Shown in pieces: positions 9,088 to 18,781 of a stretch of 19,712 nucleotides of DNA. The stretch covers positions 1-19,712 of the forward strand of contig FTLJ01000325.1 in the NCBI GenBank assembly GCA_900155495.1, written 5' to 3'. Under the pieces are notes generated by a model. That model was not told the origin of the DNA. It did no database searches and saw nothing but the letters and a program-made list of their open reading frames with translations. The position numbers and the translations under genes are program-made. Origin of the DNA: Porogramme epimiltina. Lineage: Eukaryota > Basidiomycota > Agaricomycetes > Polyporales > Polyporaceae. The stretch's first letter is position 1; every line of letters begins with the position of its first letter.

Positions 9088-12000
9088 ATGCCAGTCGACG
9101 GCTGCCCCGGACAGTACCCTCAGGACACTACTACTACTCGACTTGGAGGAACTTCTTCCTACGCTGCTGTTATAGCATCTCCAGGCGGGACAGAATCGAA
9201 ACATCCAGTAAGTAAGCTCCAACACATTCATCTGTATACCCGTTCAGATCATATGTGCTTCAAAACGCCTCCTCTTGACTACTAGAATGTGCGAAAAAGC
9301 CGAGTTCAGAGTCGAATGATGACGGAGAGCAGGTAGAGCACGTCTCATGGAATCCGGGACGTACAAACTGATCATAAATCTTGCAGGCACAGACAAGAAG
9401 GCGTTATACTTCAGCTGCGTCCGAACTCCCAGTTAGCGTGACCTCTCCTTCCTCACCTATTATCATTGGTACCCCTACAGAGGGAGATCGCGAACAGAAG
9501 CCTCCTAGGGAAACGATGAGCCCGAGAATTGGTCCCTATAGAAGAGAGGGCCCGAAGAGACGAGATGGCTCCGACCAAGTGCAAGCTCTATATGGGCTAC
9601 AAGCACCAGAGGTACGTTATATTACGTGCCTGCAGCCTGGCCGATTCCCCAAGAGCTAGGTGACAGGTAAGGCGGACTTCACTGGCCTGGGGTAACTCTA
9701 TCGTGCTGTGCGTAGGAAACGAACACGCAGAGCTCTCCGAGTATCCTAAGCCCCACAACGAGCGAGAGATCTTGGTGCGTGTGGCCGCTCCAGTTTAGTC
9801 GCGCAGGTCGCTGGTCTGACAGCTTTTGGTTCTCTCTTGTCCTCTTCTACGCTCTCAACGAGGTTACAGCCGATGTTGCTAACAGTTATCATGTGTCATT
9901 CCTCCTCCCCTCCGTTTGTCATAGGAATTATTGAAGGTGAAAATGAGAGAATAATGATGAGGATGGGTGAGTGTCGTGTGCAAGCTATGCGTTTATGGGG
10001 AAGGGTTGTGCAAGGGGAGGAGAGGGAATCACAGAAAGCGGTTCACCCATGGAGGAAGCATGACGAATGCCAACACCTCAGAGCCCGACGCTCAAGGTGG
10101 TGAGCACGAGGGGGACGTAGTGTCAGAGGCGAGGCAAGTGACGGCACTGCTCTTTTTCCCTGGACAGACAGTGCCACGGTTGCAATATTTCCCGGCCGGA
10201 CCACAATGTTACAGATGCATCGCGTTTTCGGCGCATAACTCAACCTAATTTGCGCCTTCAAGGCACGGCCCTGCAGGCTGCAAGGGGCGATGCCCTACAC
10301 TCCCCAATATCTTTAACGCTCTAACCACAATCGTTGACTGATGTGGCCCTTCCATCATGCTTCCTTAAGGTACTGTCTACCCTTTGGGTGGGTACCATGC
10401 CATCAACACCGCCCAATCTACCCACAGCATGCCACACGCGACGTGGGTGCACGTCCCCATCATCATATTCGTAAAACCAACCCGCGTCACACACCCTTCC
10501 CGTCTGCGCTTTCTCCGTCCCCTCGCGACACGCACCGTGGAAGTATGTATCTGCCTTCGACGCCGTGCTCGTGAACTATCTATAGTTATTAGGTTTCCCG
10601 CATCCGGACACGCCTGGCAGACACGATCAACGCCCAATGGAAAGAAGCCCCGCCTTCCCCTGTGGCACGTCTGAAAAATTTCTCGTGGAAAAGTACGTTC
10701 AGTCTGAGGCTGTCCACCATGGGGATTTCCTCGAGGTACATAAAAGACCACATGAATAGATCCGCTCAATTTCCATCCGCCCAACGTCCTCCAACCTCCA
10801 ACTGCCCCCTGCTTCAATATCCCCTTCCAACCTGCACACCGTCTTGAAGGCGTTGTGACTACTGATCATTGTGCCTTCAAGGGTTGTATAGCGTCGAGGT
10901 CCTCCGCAACTAGAGCGTTCAAGTGATTCATTGCTGAGCACGTGGCTAGTAAGTGGTATCAGCTTCTGAGCACAAGTTTAAGTCATTGACAGTCACCCAA
11001 GATCTACGCAGTCCCTGAAATATAACACCACCGATATGGCCCAATCTACTGTGGGCTCTTCACTACGCACTCAAGAAAGAAGAGCCAGTCAGGTGAGGAA
11101 CAAAAGGGACGATGTTTTATTTCATTCCAGAATATTCATAGGCTATTCATTGAATCCGACGCCTCTGCATCTCCACAACGGGGTACGCGTCCATAGTCCA
11201 CCCGGGCCAACAGTAAGGAAATCAAACCCCAAAAATCCCTGAACGTATTCATCAAACTTCCAACTCTTAAGGTTAGCTATAATTACTGGTAGTCTCTGAC
11301 TGTGGCATTGTTGACAACTTTGAAACACCGAACATCTCCTTTTACAGGAGCTCATCCGTCTGCCAATCACTATCTACACAGAAGAGGAGAAGAGGATAGC
11401 ATGGGACAAAGCCTCCAAGACAGTCGAAGAGTTCGGAAACGAGCTAGTTGATCAATGGAATAGAGGGATTGATAATCTTCTAACATTTGTACGTGATCTT
11501 ATATTTTAACACTCAGTATAACCACTATTATACAACTACTAATTGATATAATAGGCTGGTCTCTTCTCCGCAATTCTCACCGCTTTCAACGTGCAATCTT
11601 ATCAACTTCTTCAATTCGGGGGGGTGGATCAGACCAACAGCATCCTCATCCAAATGTCCTCCCAACTCGAAAGCTTACGCTCCGACCTAACATTCCCTAA
11701 CCATACCCAGTCATGGGTTAATTCTTACCAGCCGCAATCATCCAAGGCTCCTCCTCAGTATGCCATCTGGCTCAACGCATTCTGGTTCACCAGTCTCGTA
11801 TTCAGCCTTTCGTCGGCGGTAATCGGTATCATTGTCAAACAGTGGACCAAAGAATACAACACGGGACTCTTTGGAAGCTCACGCGATGTCGCGCGCCGTC
11901 GCCAATACCGTTATGACAGCTTGATGAACTGGCACGTTGGCAAGATTGTCGCCCTTGTTCCTGTTTTCCTCCTCATCGCTGTGTTTCTCTTTCTGGCCGG

Positions 12001-13678
12001 CCTTCTCATCCTTCTCTTCTACATAAATGTGGTCGTTGCTACAGTGGCATCCGTGTTCGTAGGATTATTGCTCATTTTCGTCATTACCACGACGATTCTA
12101 CCAACAACATCGAAGTCATGCTGCTACTACTCCCCACAGGCGCTCATATTCTTTTCCTTGTGGGGACTCCTTCGAGGCCACTACTGGAGCTCCAACCCAA
12201 CTTCTTACCACCATCTTCACGACAGCCCCACGGAGGCGGAGATGGATCAGATGGAGGTGGACTCGATGAGCGACTCGGTGGCCATCACTTCTGACAATAA
12301 TGTGGGCTTCAAGATCAGTGCCCTACGACGCCTCACGCTCCCGTCCCACCAAGCCGAATGGAAGGAAGGCGAGAGAGAGCTATCAGCCACTGACACCGAT
12401 ACTCGCATACTAATTACCGCAGCATCCATAACGCAAGATCCTACCGAGTGGCTCGACAAAACTATTGGCATATGTCTCGCCGAGATCCAGGAATTTGCGG
12501 CTTGGAAAAGTGTTTTCTCCCACCTCGAGCACGTCTTCCCCGAACGTCATGACAATAAATATCTCGATGCCAACACCCGGCTCATCAGACCTTCAGAACA
12601 CCTGTCGCGGCTGGTCATGATCAAGAAATACAACTCGGGAGACAGGCGCTCATCTCATACTGTCGATACGGCGGAGCTCTTGCAAGCTTTGGAAAAGCAA
12701 ATGATGAATGGCAAGTTATCTCGTGACGAGAGAACACGCCTATCAACTTTAGCTTCTATGGTCGCTTACGAAGATGATAACACCGACTCGGAGACATCGA
12801 GAAAGTACTGGGACAATACGCGCGAACCACGGTCGAATATTCTCCAGATACGCGACCCTGTCACTTACAGAACAGGTACGTGTCACCAACAAAGCCAGAA
12901 TGTCCCTACATTCTCATTTCGACGTCACAAGTCGCTGTCGTCGCCGCTTACAGAATGCGCCGACTGTCTGGCCGCAAGTATAAGGACTCGGACTCTCCAG
13001 CCTTCGAAGACCCAGCTAAGCTCGTACCAACCCCATACGATATTTTCGATGCCATTTTGCGCCATTTCGTCGTGATCGAGAACCTACTAGAAAATGACCT
13101 AAGCTCCTATGCGTTTACGGGAATCCAGCCGTATATCAAGGACACTATCAAATCTATACAAACCCTACTCGACAACCTAGACGCACAATGGAAAGCGCCT
13201 CTCGCATTTCCTCTATCCGAGCATTGGGGACATTTCAATGGTCAAGAGTGAGTGCTTGTTGGTGGCTACATTACAGAACATGCTAATGGCCGTATCACAA
13301 TCCCACAGAGGTTATCTCACGGCTTTCTCATGGATACTCGGGCACGCAGAGACGTTCCAAGGCAATCCACGTACAACACAAATGATCACTTCGACCTTCG
13401 TTGCCCTCCTTAGGAGCGCATACATCAAGATCGTCTCCGCCGAACTGACCATGTTTGATAAGTCACCGTGGCCATCGTACTCCGGACCCACTCGCGAACA
13501 TTCGGTCGTTGGAGTCAAGGCGCCTCTGAAGCGACTATGCCTTCGGTTGGGCCTCACACCCCCATTAGACATGGTCGACGCACCACTGGCGCTGTCACCC
13601 ACTTCAACGCTAGCTCGTACAATTTCGAGTGGCTTCAGGCGAGTGTATTTCTGCCACCAGTGTGAAATTGACATATAG
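9088..13678 (+). CDS. DUF6535-domain membrane protein, copy 1
   Basis: Secure exons: 11348-11488, 11555-12875, 12932-13247 and 13309-13678 (715 residues to the TAG at 13678). The last intron, 13248-13308, has a clear GTGAGT donor, TGCTAAT branch and CAG acceptor. Exons at 9088-9207 (starting MPVDG) and 9387-9611 are the counterparts of the first exons of copy 2 and join in frame. What links 9611 to 11348 is unresolved. An alternative start at 11036 (MAQSTVGSS, donor at 11093) would also join in frame. The core is diagnostic for DUF6535: an amphipathic WDKASKTVEEF segment, then AGLFSAILTAFNVQSY, NAFWFTSLVFSLSSAVIGI, an invariant-looking FGSSRDVARRRQYRY loop, and two long hydrophobic helices (about 11950-12110). 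The family is a multi-pass membrane protein of unknown function. The cytosolic C-terminal half is not recognised. The intron at 12876-12931 is needed to keep frame; otherwise the gene is frameshifted there. Compared with copy 2 it lacks a further hydrophobic segment after the core. Confidence 0.75.
9612..11347 (+). other. Unresolved 5' region of DUF6535 copy 1 (extra ~1.3 kb versus copy 2)
   Basis: From the first ATG to the exon that begins ELI, copy 1 spans 2,260 nt and copy 2 only 947 nt. Short candidate exons exist: about 9716-9774 (Ser/Thr/Pro-rich, ETNTQSSPS), about 10036-10121 (TNANTSEPDAQGGEHEGD, faintly like copy 2 SEPPPHPGGDNAEE) and 11036-11092. I could not chain them with confidence. 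Open frames at 10377-10817 (minus) and 10384-10674 (plus) overlap each other and match nothing I know. No terminal inverted repeats or transposase were seen. Confidence 0.4.
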
Positions 13679-14199
13679 ATATTGACAAGAGGTCCCGTCA
13701 CAGATGACTCAAAAGACACGCTGGCCTATGTCGGCTTTATGAGACTTATTCTAGACCCGAAGGCCTCAAGCGCTCACCGGGTACACAATCCTGAGTGGAC
13801 AGGCGCAGTCGGAGACGATCCTTGACGTAGTCCAGTGCAAGCAATTCAGATCATGCCCGAAAATTCTGGTTATCTTCCCAACCTTCCATTTCGTAGCACC
13901 CTCTATTACCAACCACAGTCGACTGTATGGTCTACCTATGTCATCATCAAGTAGTCACTGTACATGTCTTGTGTTTTCCTTTCACCTACGTGCTGTACCT
14001 CTCTTGTCTATGCATCCCACTACTTGCACGGCTTCCTATCCCGTCTCCAATATTATAGCTGGTACTATAGAATACTCGTACTCGTACATTCCTCACTTCT
14101 CTATGTATAGTGCCACTTCTCAATTCCGTTTTTATAATATCCAACCCTGTGACGCACCCGCCCTCGCCTTACTTATTCACAAAACAAGTCTCTCTCGAC
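13679..14199. other. Spacer downstream of DUF6535 copy 1, no gene seen
   Basis: About 520 nt, becoming AT-rich towards 14140. It contains the 3' end of DUF6535 copy 1 and the junction where the duplicated START fragment begins at about 14200. The sequence after the stop codon bears no obvious likeness to that after copy 2 (18782 onward). Confidence 0.4.
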
Positions 14200-14954
14200 C
14201 ATTCGAAGACACTGGACGTCTGTTTGAGGTTGGATACGCTGTGCACACCAGGAAAACACTAGATAACACGAGGACGGTACTTATGACAGTGTGTGAGCTT
14301 ACTCGCGCGCCCCATCGGAGCGTACATAAGGAGGTGAGGGTCGAAGGTATGTAGGCTCGTCGGGAGAGCGTGGTAGGGACGTAGAGATATCGATGAGGGT
14401 TGTGGCACCGTTGAAGACCCGTGAGTGATGACAGCATCTCGAGGACTGCATATGTGTTGGAGGAGTTTCATTGGGAATCTGAGAACGACTTACTTGGCAG
14501 GCCACCCTAGCGTGAAGTTGACCTTTGATATCCGCGTCGTCTGATCAAACATTTCCAGCAGTTGCGCTCCCTCCACCGCCGGGTCCCACTCTTTCCGCAA
14601 CTCCGGCGTAATAAGGACCGACTTCCATGCACTTAGTGAGAAGGGGTCGTCGCTGACGGGCACTTCAAGGACTGCCCTATAGATGTTCTCTCCAGTCTTG
14701 CTCGCTCGACGATGCACAATGACATCTGTGAGCTCAGGTATGCTCGACCCACGAGCTTTCCCTTTGCTATGTGAGCTGATATCGTTCGCCATGGGTATTC
14801 GTTTCCACTCGGGTGAGGAATGGGACGTGAGGAGGGTGCGGAAGTGAGCTTGAGCGCCGTCGAGAGCATCATACCACGACTGTCGTAGTCTGCCGCACAA
14901 GGTGAATGTCAACCTCCAAAGCAACACCGCATATGCATACCTTGTACCGTCCAT
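14195..14954 (-). pseudogene. Truncated, frameshifted copy of the START gene 5' end
   Basis: Duplicate of START exons 1-3 and the start of exon 4. Exon 1 is 14954-14941, exon 2 14889-14494, exon 3 14445-14307; introns of 51 and 48 nt are identical in length to the parent. Exons 1-2 stay open and are very similar to the parent (for example LRKEWDPAVEGAQLLEMFDQ is unchanged). Exon 3 is 139 nt against 140 in the parent, a one-base deletion near 14425 that shifts the frame. Its donor has changed from GTGAGT to GCGAGT. Reading on gives a stop at 14259, so any product would be about 198 residues, with the second half of the first START fold lost and no membrane anchor. Remnants of exon 4 (LFSWCAQRIQPQ) are visible to about 14200, where similarity ends. 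It could still be transcribed because its promoter was copied too. Confidence 0.85.
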
Positions 14955-15652
14955 GATAGGAGCTGTGCATAAGAATGTCGTGAAATGTCGTTCGTGATGT
15001 GAGCTTGGGGGCGAAGGCTAATAATGACACGAGCGTCGTGGACGATGCTGGTGTGGGTTTGATGGGGGCACGTGAACGAAGACACGCCGTTCTCGTAAGG
15101 TTCGCTGATCCAAGGGAGACTACGTAGGGAAGGATCGCCTACGGATCTGTCGACAGATGGCAAGCTCAGGGCCAGCTAGAGGAGAGGAAGGTCGAGCTCA
15201 GCGCCGCTGGACGCAAGCGTGAGCCACAATGACCCCCAAGGCGCTTATCGAAGACATACTGTCATCACACAGACGCCCATTTACTTGCGTCCATTTGTCG
15301 CGACCAACTAGCTACCACTGAAGCCTCCGACGGCTGCTTCATCCTTGTACAGTGCCCGCCGTGAAAACTCTGCGACGCCTCTCTCGGAATTCGTGAGCCC
15401 TGCAGTGTAGGTCGACGTCAATGCCGTACTTTCTATTTAAATTCATACTCGACCAGATTCATGATGAGGCTCCCAGGCCCTTCATTGCACCCGTTCCAGG
15501 AAGCTCCCAGTGATGCTTATCAAGTTCGTTTCGCTCATGATGTATTCCCACCCTGGTCCACCTCGCGGCACCCACGATGTGGACCTGTGGTATATGACTG
15601 AGGAGTGTTTGTTGTCGAACTCCATCTCCTTCCTCTACCGCTATCCCCTACA
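14955..15652. promoter_or_regulatory. Duplicated divergent promoter (START fragment / DUF6535 copy 2)
   Basis: This 698-nt spacer keeps islands of identity with 8426-9087: CACGTG at 15069-15074, TCGTAAGGTTCG at 15093-15104 and the 20-mer at 15173-15192. A TATTTAAATT TATA-like element lies at 15434-15443. It is followed by a CT-rich leader (CTCCATCTCCTTCCTCTACC) immediately before the start at 15653, closely matching the leader of copy 1. Confidence 0.55.
15434..15443 (+). promoter_or_regulatory. TATA-like element of DUF6535 copy 2
   Basis: TATTTAAATT lies about 210 nt upstream of the ATG at 15653. It is farther away than the TATA-like element of copy 1, so a longer leader is implied if it is used. 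Confidence 0.3.
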
Positions 15653-18600
15653 ATGCCAGTCGATAACTCTCCACAACACTCTGATACGACTACCAGGCTT
15701 GAAGAGCTACCTTCCCATCCCGATGTGACACCATCCCCGGGAGACTCAGGATCGAAAGCGCCAGTAAGTAAAACACGACTCATTCGTCTGTATACCAGCT
15801 CCAAGGGACGCATGCTCCAGAACTCTCCCTCCCAACCACCAAGCTGTGCGGACGGACCGAGCACGAAGTTCAACGACAAAATAGAGCAGCCAGAACACGT
15901 GCGTATGACGAAGAGCGAGTAGCATGCTCAGAAACCTGATCGTGGTTCTTGCGGTGCACAGGCAGAGGGGCGTGGTATTGCTCCTGCAGCCAAAGTCCAA
16001 GTTAGCACCGCTTCGTCCTTCCCGCGTGCTATCACCCCTGCAGAGGAAGGCTGCGAACAAAACTCTCCTAACGCAAGCGACCATTCCGATAAGAGATCTT
16101 CACCCGGACGAGTCTCAAGAGACATGTCAGTGAGTGCACCCAACGGTCGCATCAGTGCGATGCAAGTGGTTCTGATGTAGACACGGCCTCACTGCGGGAC
16201 ATATTCAGAGCGAGCAACCGTTGAAAAACCATAACGACGGTTCCGATTCAATCCGGGCTCAAGATAGGGATCCGGAGCCAGAGGTGTGTCCTATTTCACA
16301 GTCGGACCGATCCCACTGGACTAATGGGAAACCGGTTCTACTAAGGGCGGGCCACTGGCGCACCCAAGCGAACCACCTCCACATCCAGGTGGAGACAACG
16401 CCGAAGAGGTGAGAAAGGCCGAGGGCCAAGCCGCACGATTCTTGTGCTTATAATATACGCGGTCTATAGACAGCAGCACAGACGGAGGATGTGCGACCAG
16501 AGGAAGAGATCAAGTTACCAGACCTTAGGGTCAGCCATAATCATTGCAGTGCTACGGCCATGGCATGCTTAGCTAACCAACCGCCGCCTTGACGCGTAGG
16601 AGCTGATATGCTTGCCGTTGAACGTCTACACAGACGAGGAAAAGAGGAAGGCCTGGGATAAGGCATCAAAGACCGTGGAAGATTTCAGCAACGAATTGAT
16701 CGACCAATGGAACAAGGAGATCGACGGTCTCCTCACCTTCGTACGTATATTAGCCTTTGATAGCCCAGATGTGGGACTAAATTTCCAGATAGGCTGGTCT
16801 ATTCTCCGCAATTCTCACAGCTTTTAATGTGCAATCGTACCCCCTACTTCAACCGGCTGCGGCGGACCAAACAAACATGATCCTCATCCGCATGTCTTCT
16901 CAACTCGAGAGCTTTCGTCTCAGTTCATCTTTCGCCAACTCGACTCACCTTTCATTCGCCGACGATCCCCCGCCCCCATTCAAGGCACCTCTCTATGCCA
17001 TATGGCTCAATGCACTCTGGTTCACGAGCCTCGTATTCAGCCTCGCGTCGGCAACGATCGGGATTATTGTTAAGCAATGGCTCAAGGAATACAACTCTGG
17101 CCTCTTCGGAAGTTCACGTGATGTGGCCCGCCGTCGGCAGTACCGATACAACAACCTGGAGAAATGGCACACCGACAAGATCGTTGCACTCGTCCCCGTG
17201 CTCCTCCTTATCGCGGCAGTCCTCTTCCTTGCTGGCCTTCTCGTTCTCCTCCACAACATCAATAACGTAGTAGCAGAGGTTGTGTCCGTATTCGTTGGAC
17301 TTCTGCTCCTCTTCGTTATCATCACCACAGTCCTCCCGGCGCTGTCTAGGTCATGCTGCTTTTACTCACCTCAGTCACGGGCCCTTTTTTTCCTGCGGAA
17401 CTTGCTTGTGTACAAAGCCCCCTCTTCAGTGGGACATGCCTTCCGCATTCTGGTCGAGACATTCAAGTTGTCAATCAAACCCTCAACGTGGGCCGTATCT
17501 AACCCTTTCCGCTTACTCCAGCTTCCCCCTTCCCCAAGTTATTGGCGACCCTTTGTTCCCTACGCCGTTGCAATGGCATCGCTACTCCCAATTCTCCTAG
17601 CGTGCGCATTATACAACCCCTATTTGTGGGGCTATAAACATCTCTACGAGAAAATCGCGTCCCTCCATCGGGGTATTCCTCGCATGTGGAAGGCCGGCGA
17701 AGAGATGCTTTCCGACCCCGCCCAGACCGTCAAGCTCGATATCGGCATTATGACGACTGCCTACTCCGCGACATTGGATGTCACATCACTCGACAACTCA
17801 ATGATATGCCTCACAGACGGGACAAGCGATGACCTCTGGACAGGTTATGCTGCGAAATTAAAAACCTTGCTTGATCGATACGGTCCTCTTGAAAATCAAT
17901 GGCCTGAGCTTATTCAGGATCAGTTTGTCAAGATTAAGGATAACGTCTTGCGATTATCATTGGCGCTAAAATTCAAGGACGAACAATCCGATGAGACGTC
18001 TCTAGCCTCGCTCAACGATCCTCTTATGGCCGTCAAGAAACAGCTTGATTTGTCTGGTATATCCCATGATGAACGAACGCGGCTCCGTGTACTTAGTACC
18101 ATGCATGACGGAACGGATGACAACACCGATGAGGATGACATGGTCTGGTTAAGCCTATTCTATTCTAGTGATATCGTTCGAATTCGTGATCCAGCCACCT
18201 ATAGAACGGGTATGTGTCATCTCCTCGTTTCCTACCTCATCGAACTCATAATTTTGTCAGTCGCAGCGGTTATCGCACACAGATTGCGCTCATTCCTCCA
18301 AGCCCCACACTCCCAAGAAGACGTTGGGTGGAAGCTCAAGCACGCTATCTACAGACCCTTCAGCATCCTTCAAGAGTTATTACTGGAGAATCCTATGAAT
18401 TCTGAAGACGAGCTCGCGGCTATACGACCCTTCGCCACTGATGCCCTCCGGACTACCCAAAAGATCCTTGACACAATGAACTGGGATGATCAAGAGAGGG
18501 ACGTGGGATTCGAGAGCATGTACTATCACGGCATGCTCATGCTCGTGGAGCGTCTCCAGGGTAGTACGCTAGGCAGCAGTCTAGTCACTTCGCCCCTAGT

Positions 18601-18781
18601 AGCAACGCTAGTCACTGCATTCTCCTGCCTTATAGGCGAGGATGATTGGGAACACACGAATTCCTCCGACTCGGACGTTCGGTCCTGTAGAGACATTTTC
18701 GTCCGGCTATGTTCAAGGTTCTCCCTTAGCACTTCGGGGAAACGGCAGAAGCAGATAGTACGCAGGAAGCCCACACCTTAG
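15653..18781 (+). CDS. DUF6535-domain membrane protein, copy 2
   Basis: Proposed exons: 15653-15763, 15962-16129, 16209-16283, 16346-16408, 16470-16529, 16600-16740, 16793-18209 and 18261-18781. All phases close, giving about 851 residues, or 868 if the last 51-nt intron is kept. Exons 4 and 5 are the least sure. The N-terminal 160 or so residues are Ser/Pro/Glu-rich and probably disordered. The DUF6535 core follows: WDKASKTVEDF, AGLFSAILTAFNVQSY, NALWFTSLVFSLASATIGI, FGSSRDVARRRQYRY, then two long membrane helices. Copy 2 has an additional hydrophobic stretch (FVPYAVAMASLLPILLACAL, coded near 17550-17608) absent from copy 1. The C-terminal half shares DERTRL and RDPxTYRT motifs with copy 1. 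The function of the family is unknown; a multi-pass membrane location is inferred. It is transcribed divergently from the START fragment. Confidence 0.82.
18210..18260 (+). other. Possible stop-free 51-nt intron in DUF6535 copy 2
   Basis: GTATGT...TTGTCAG lies exactly where copy 1 has GTACGT...CACAAG (12876-12931, 56 nt). The 51-nt length is a multiple of three with no stop, so the frame is open whether or not it is spliced. If kept, it adds 17 residues that build a hydrophobic segment (LLVSYLIELIILS). Confidence 0.5.

Larger units (their letters stand above)
7650..9210. repeat. Segmental duplication, left copy
   Basis: This block matches 14200-15766 in order and orientation: START exons 4 (start only), 3, 2 and 1, the intergenic region, and DUF6535 exon 1 with its donor site. 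START exon 1 is 14 nt, exon 2 is 396 nt, and introns 1-2 are 51 and 48 nt in both copies. Similarity is clear by eye in coding and non-coding parts. The left boundary falls inside START exon 4. On the right, the DUF6535 genes continue to match more loosely. Confidence 0.85.
14200..15766. repeat. Segmental duplication, right copy
   Basis: Partner of 7650-9210: START fragment, divergent spacer and DUF6535 exon 1 in the same order. The offset is 6,529 nt at the START start codons and 6,565 nt at the DUF6535 start codons. Confidence 0.85.

Noticed and set aside
10377..10817. 146-codon minus-strand frame between DUF6535 copy 1 exons
   Set aside because: No recognisable motif, overlaps a plus-strand frame of similar quality, no counterpart in copy 2.
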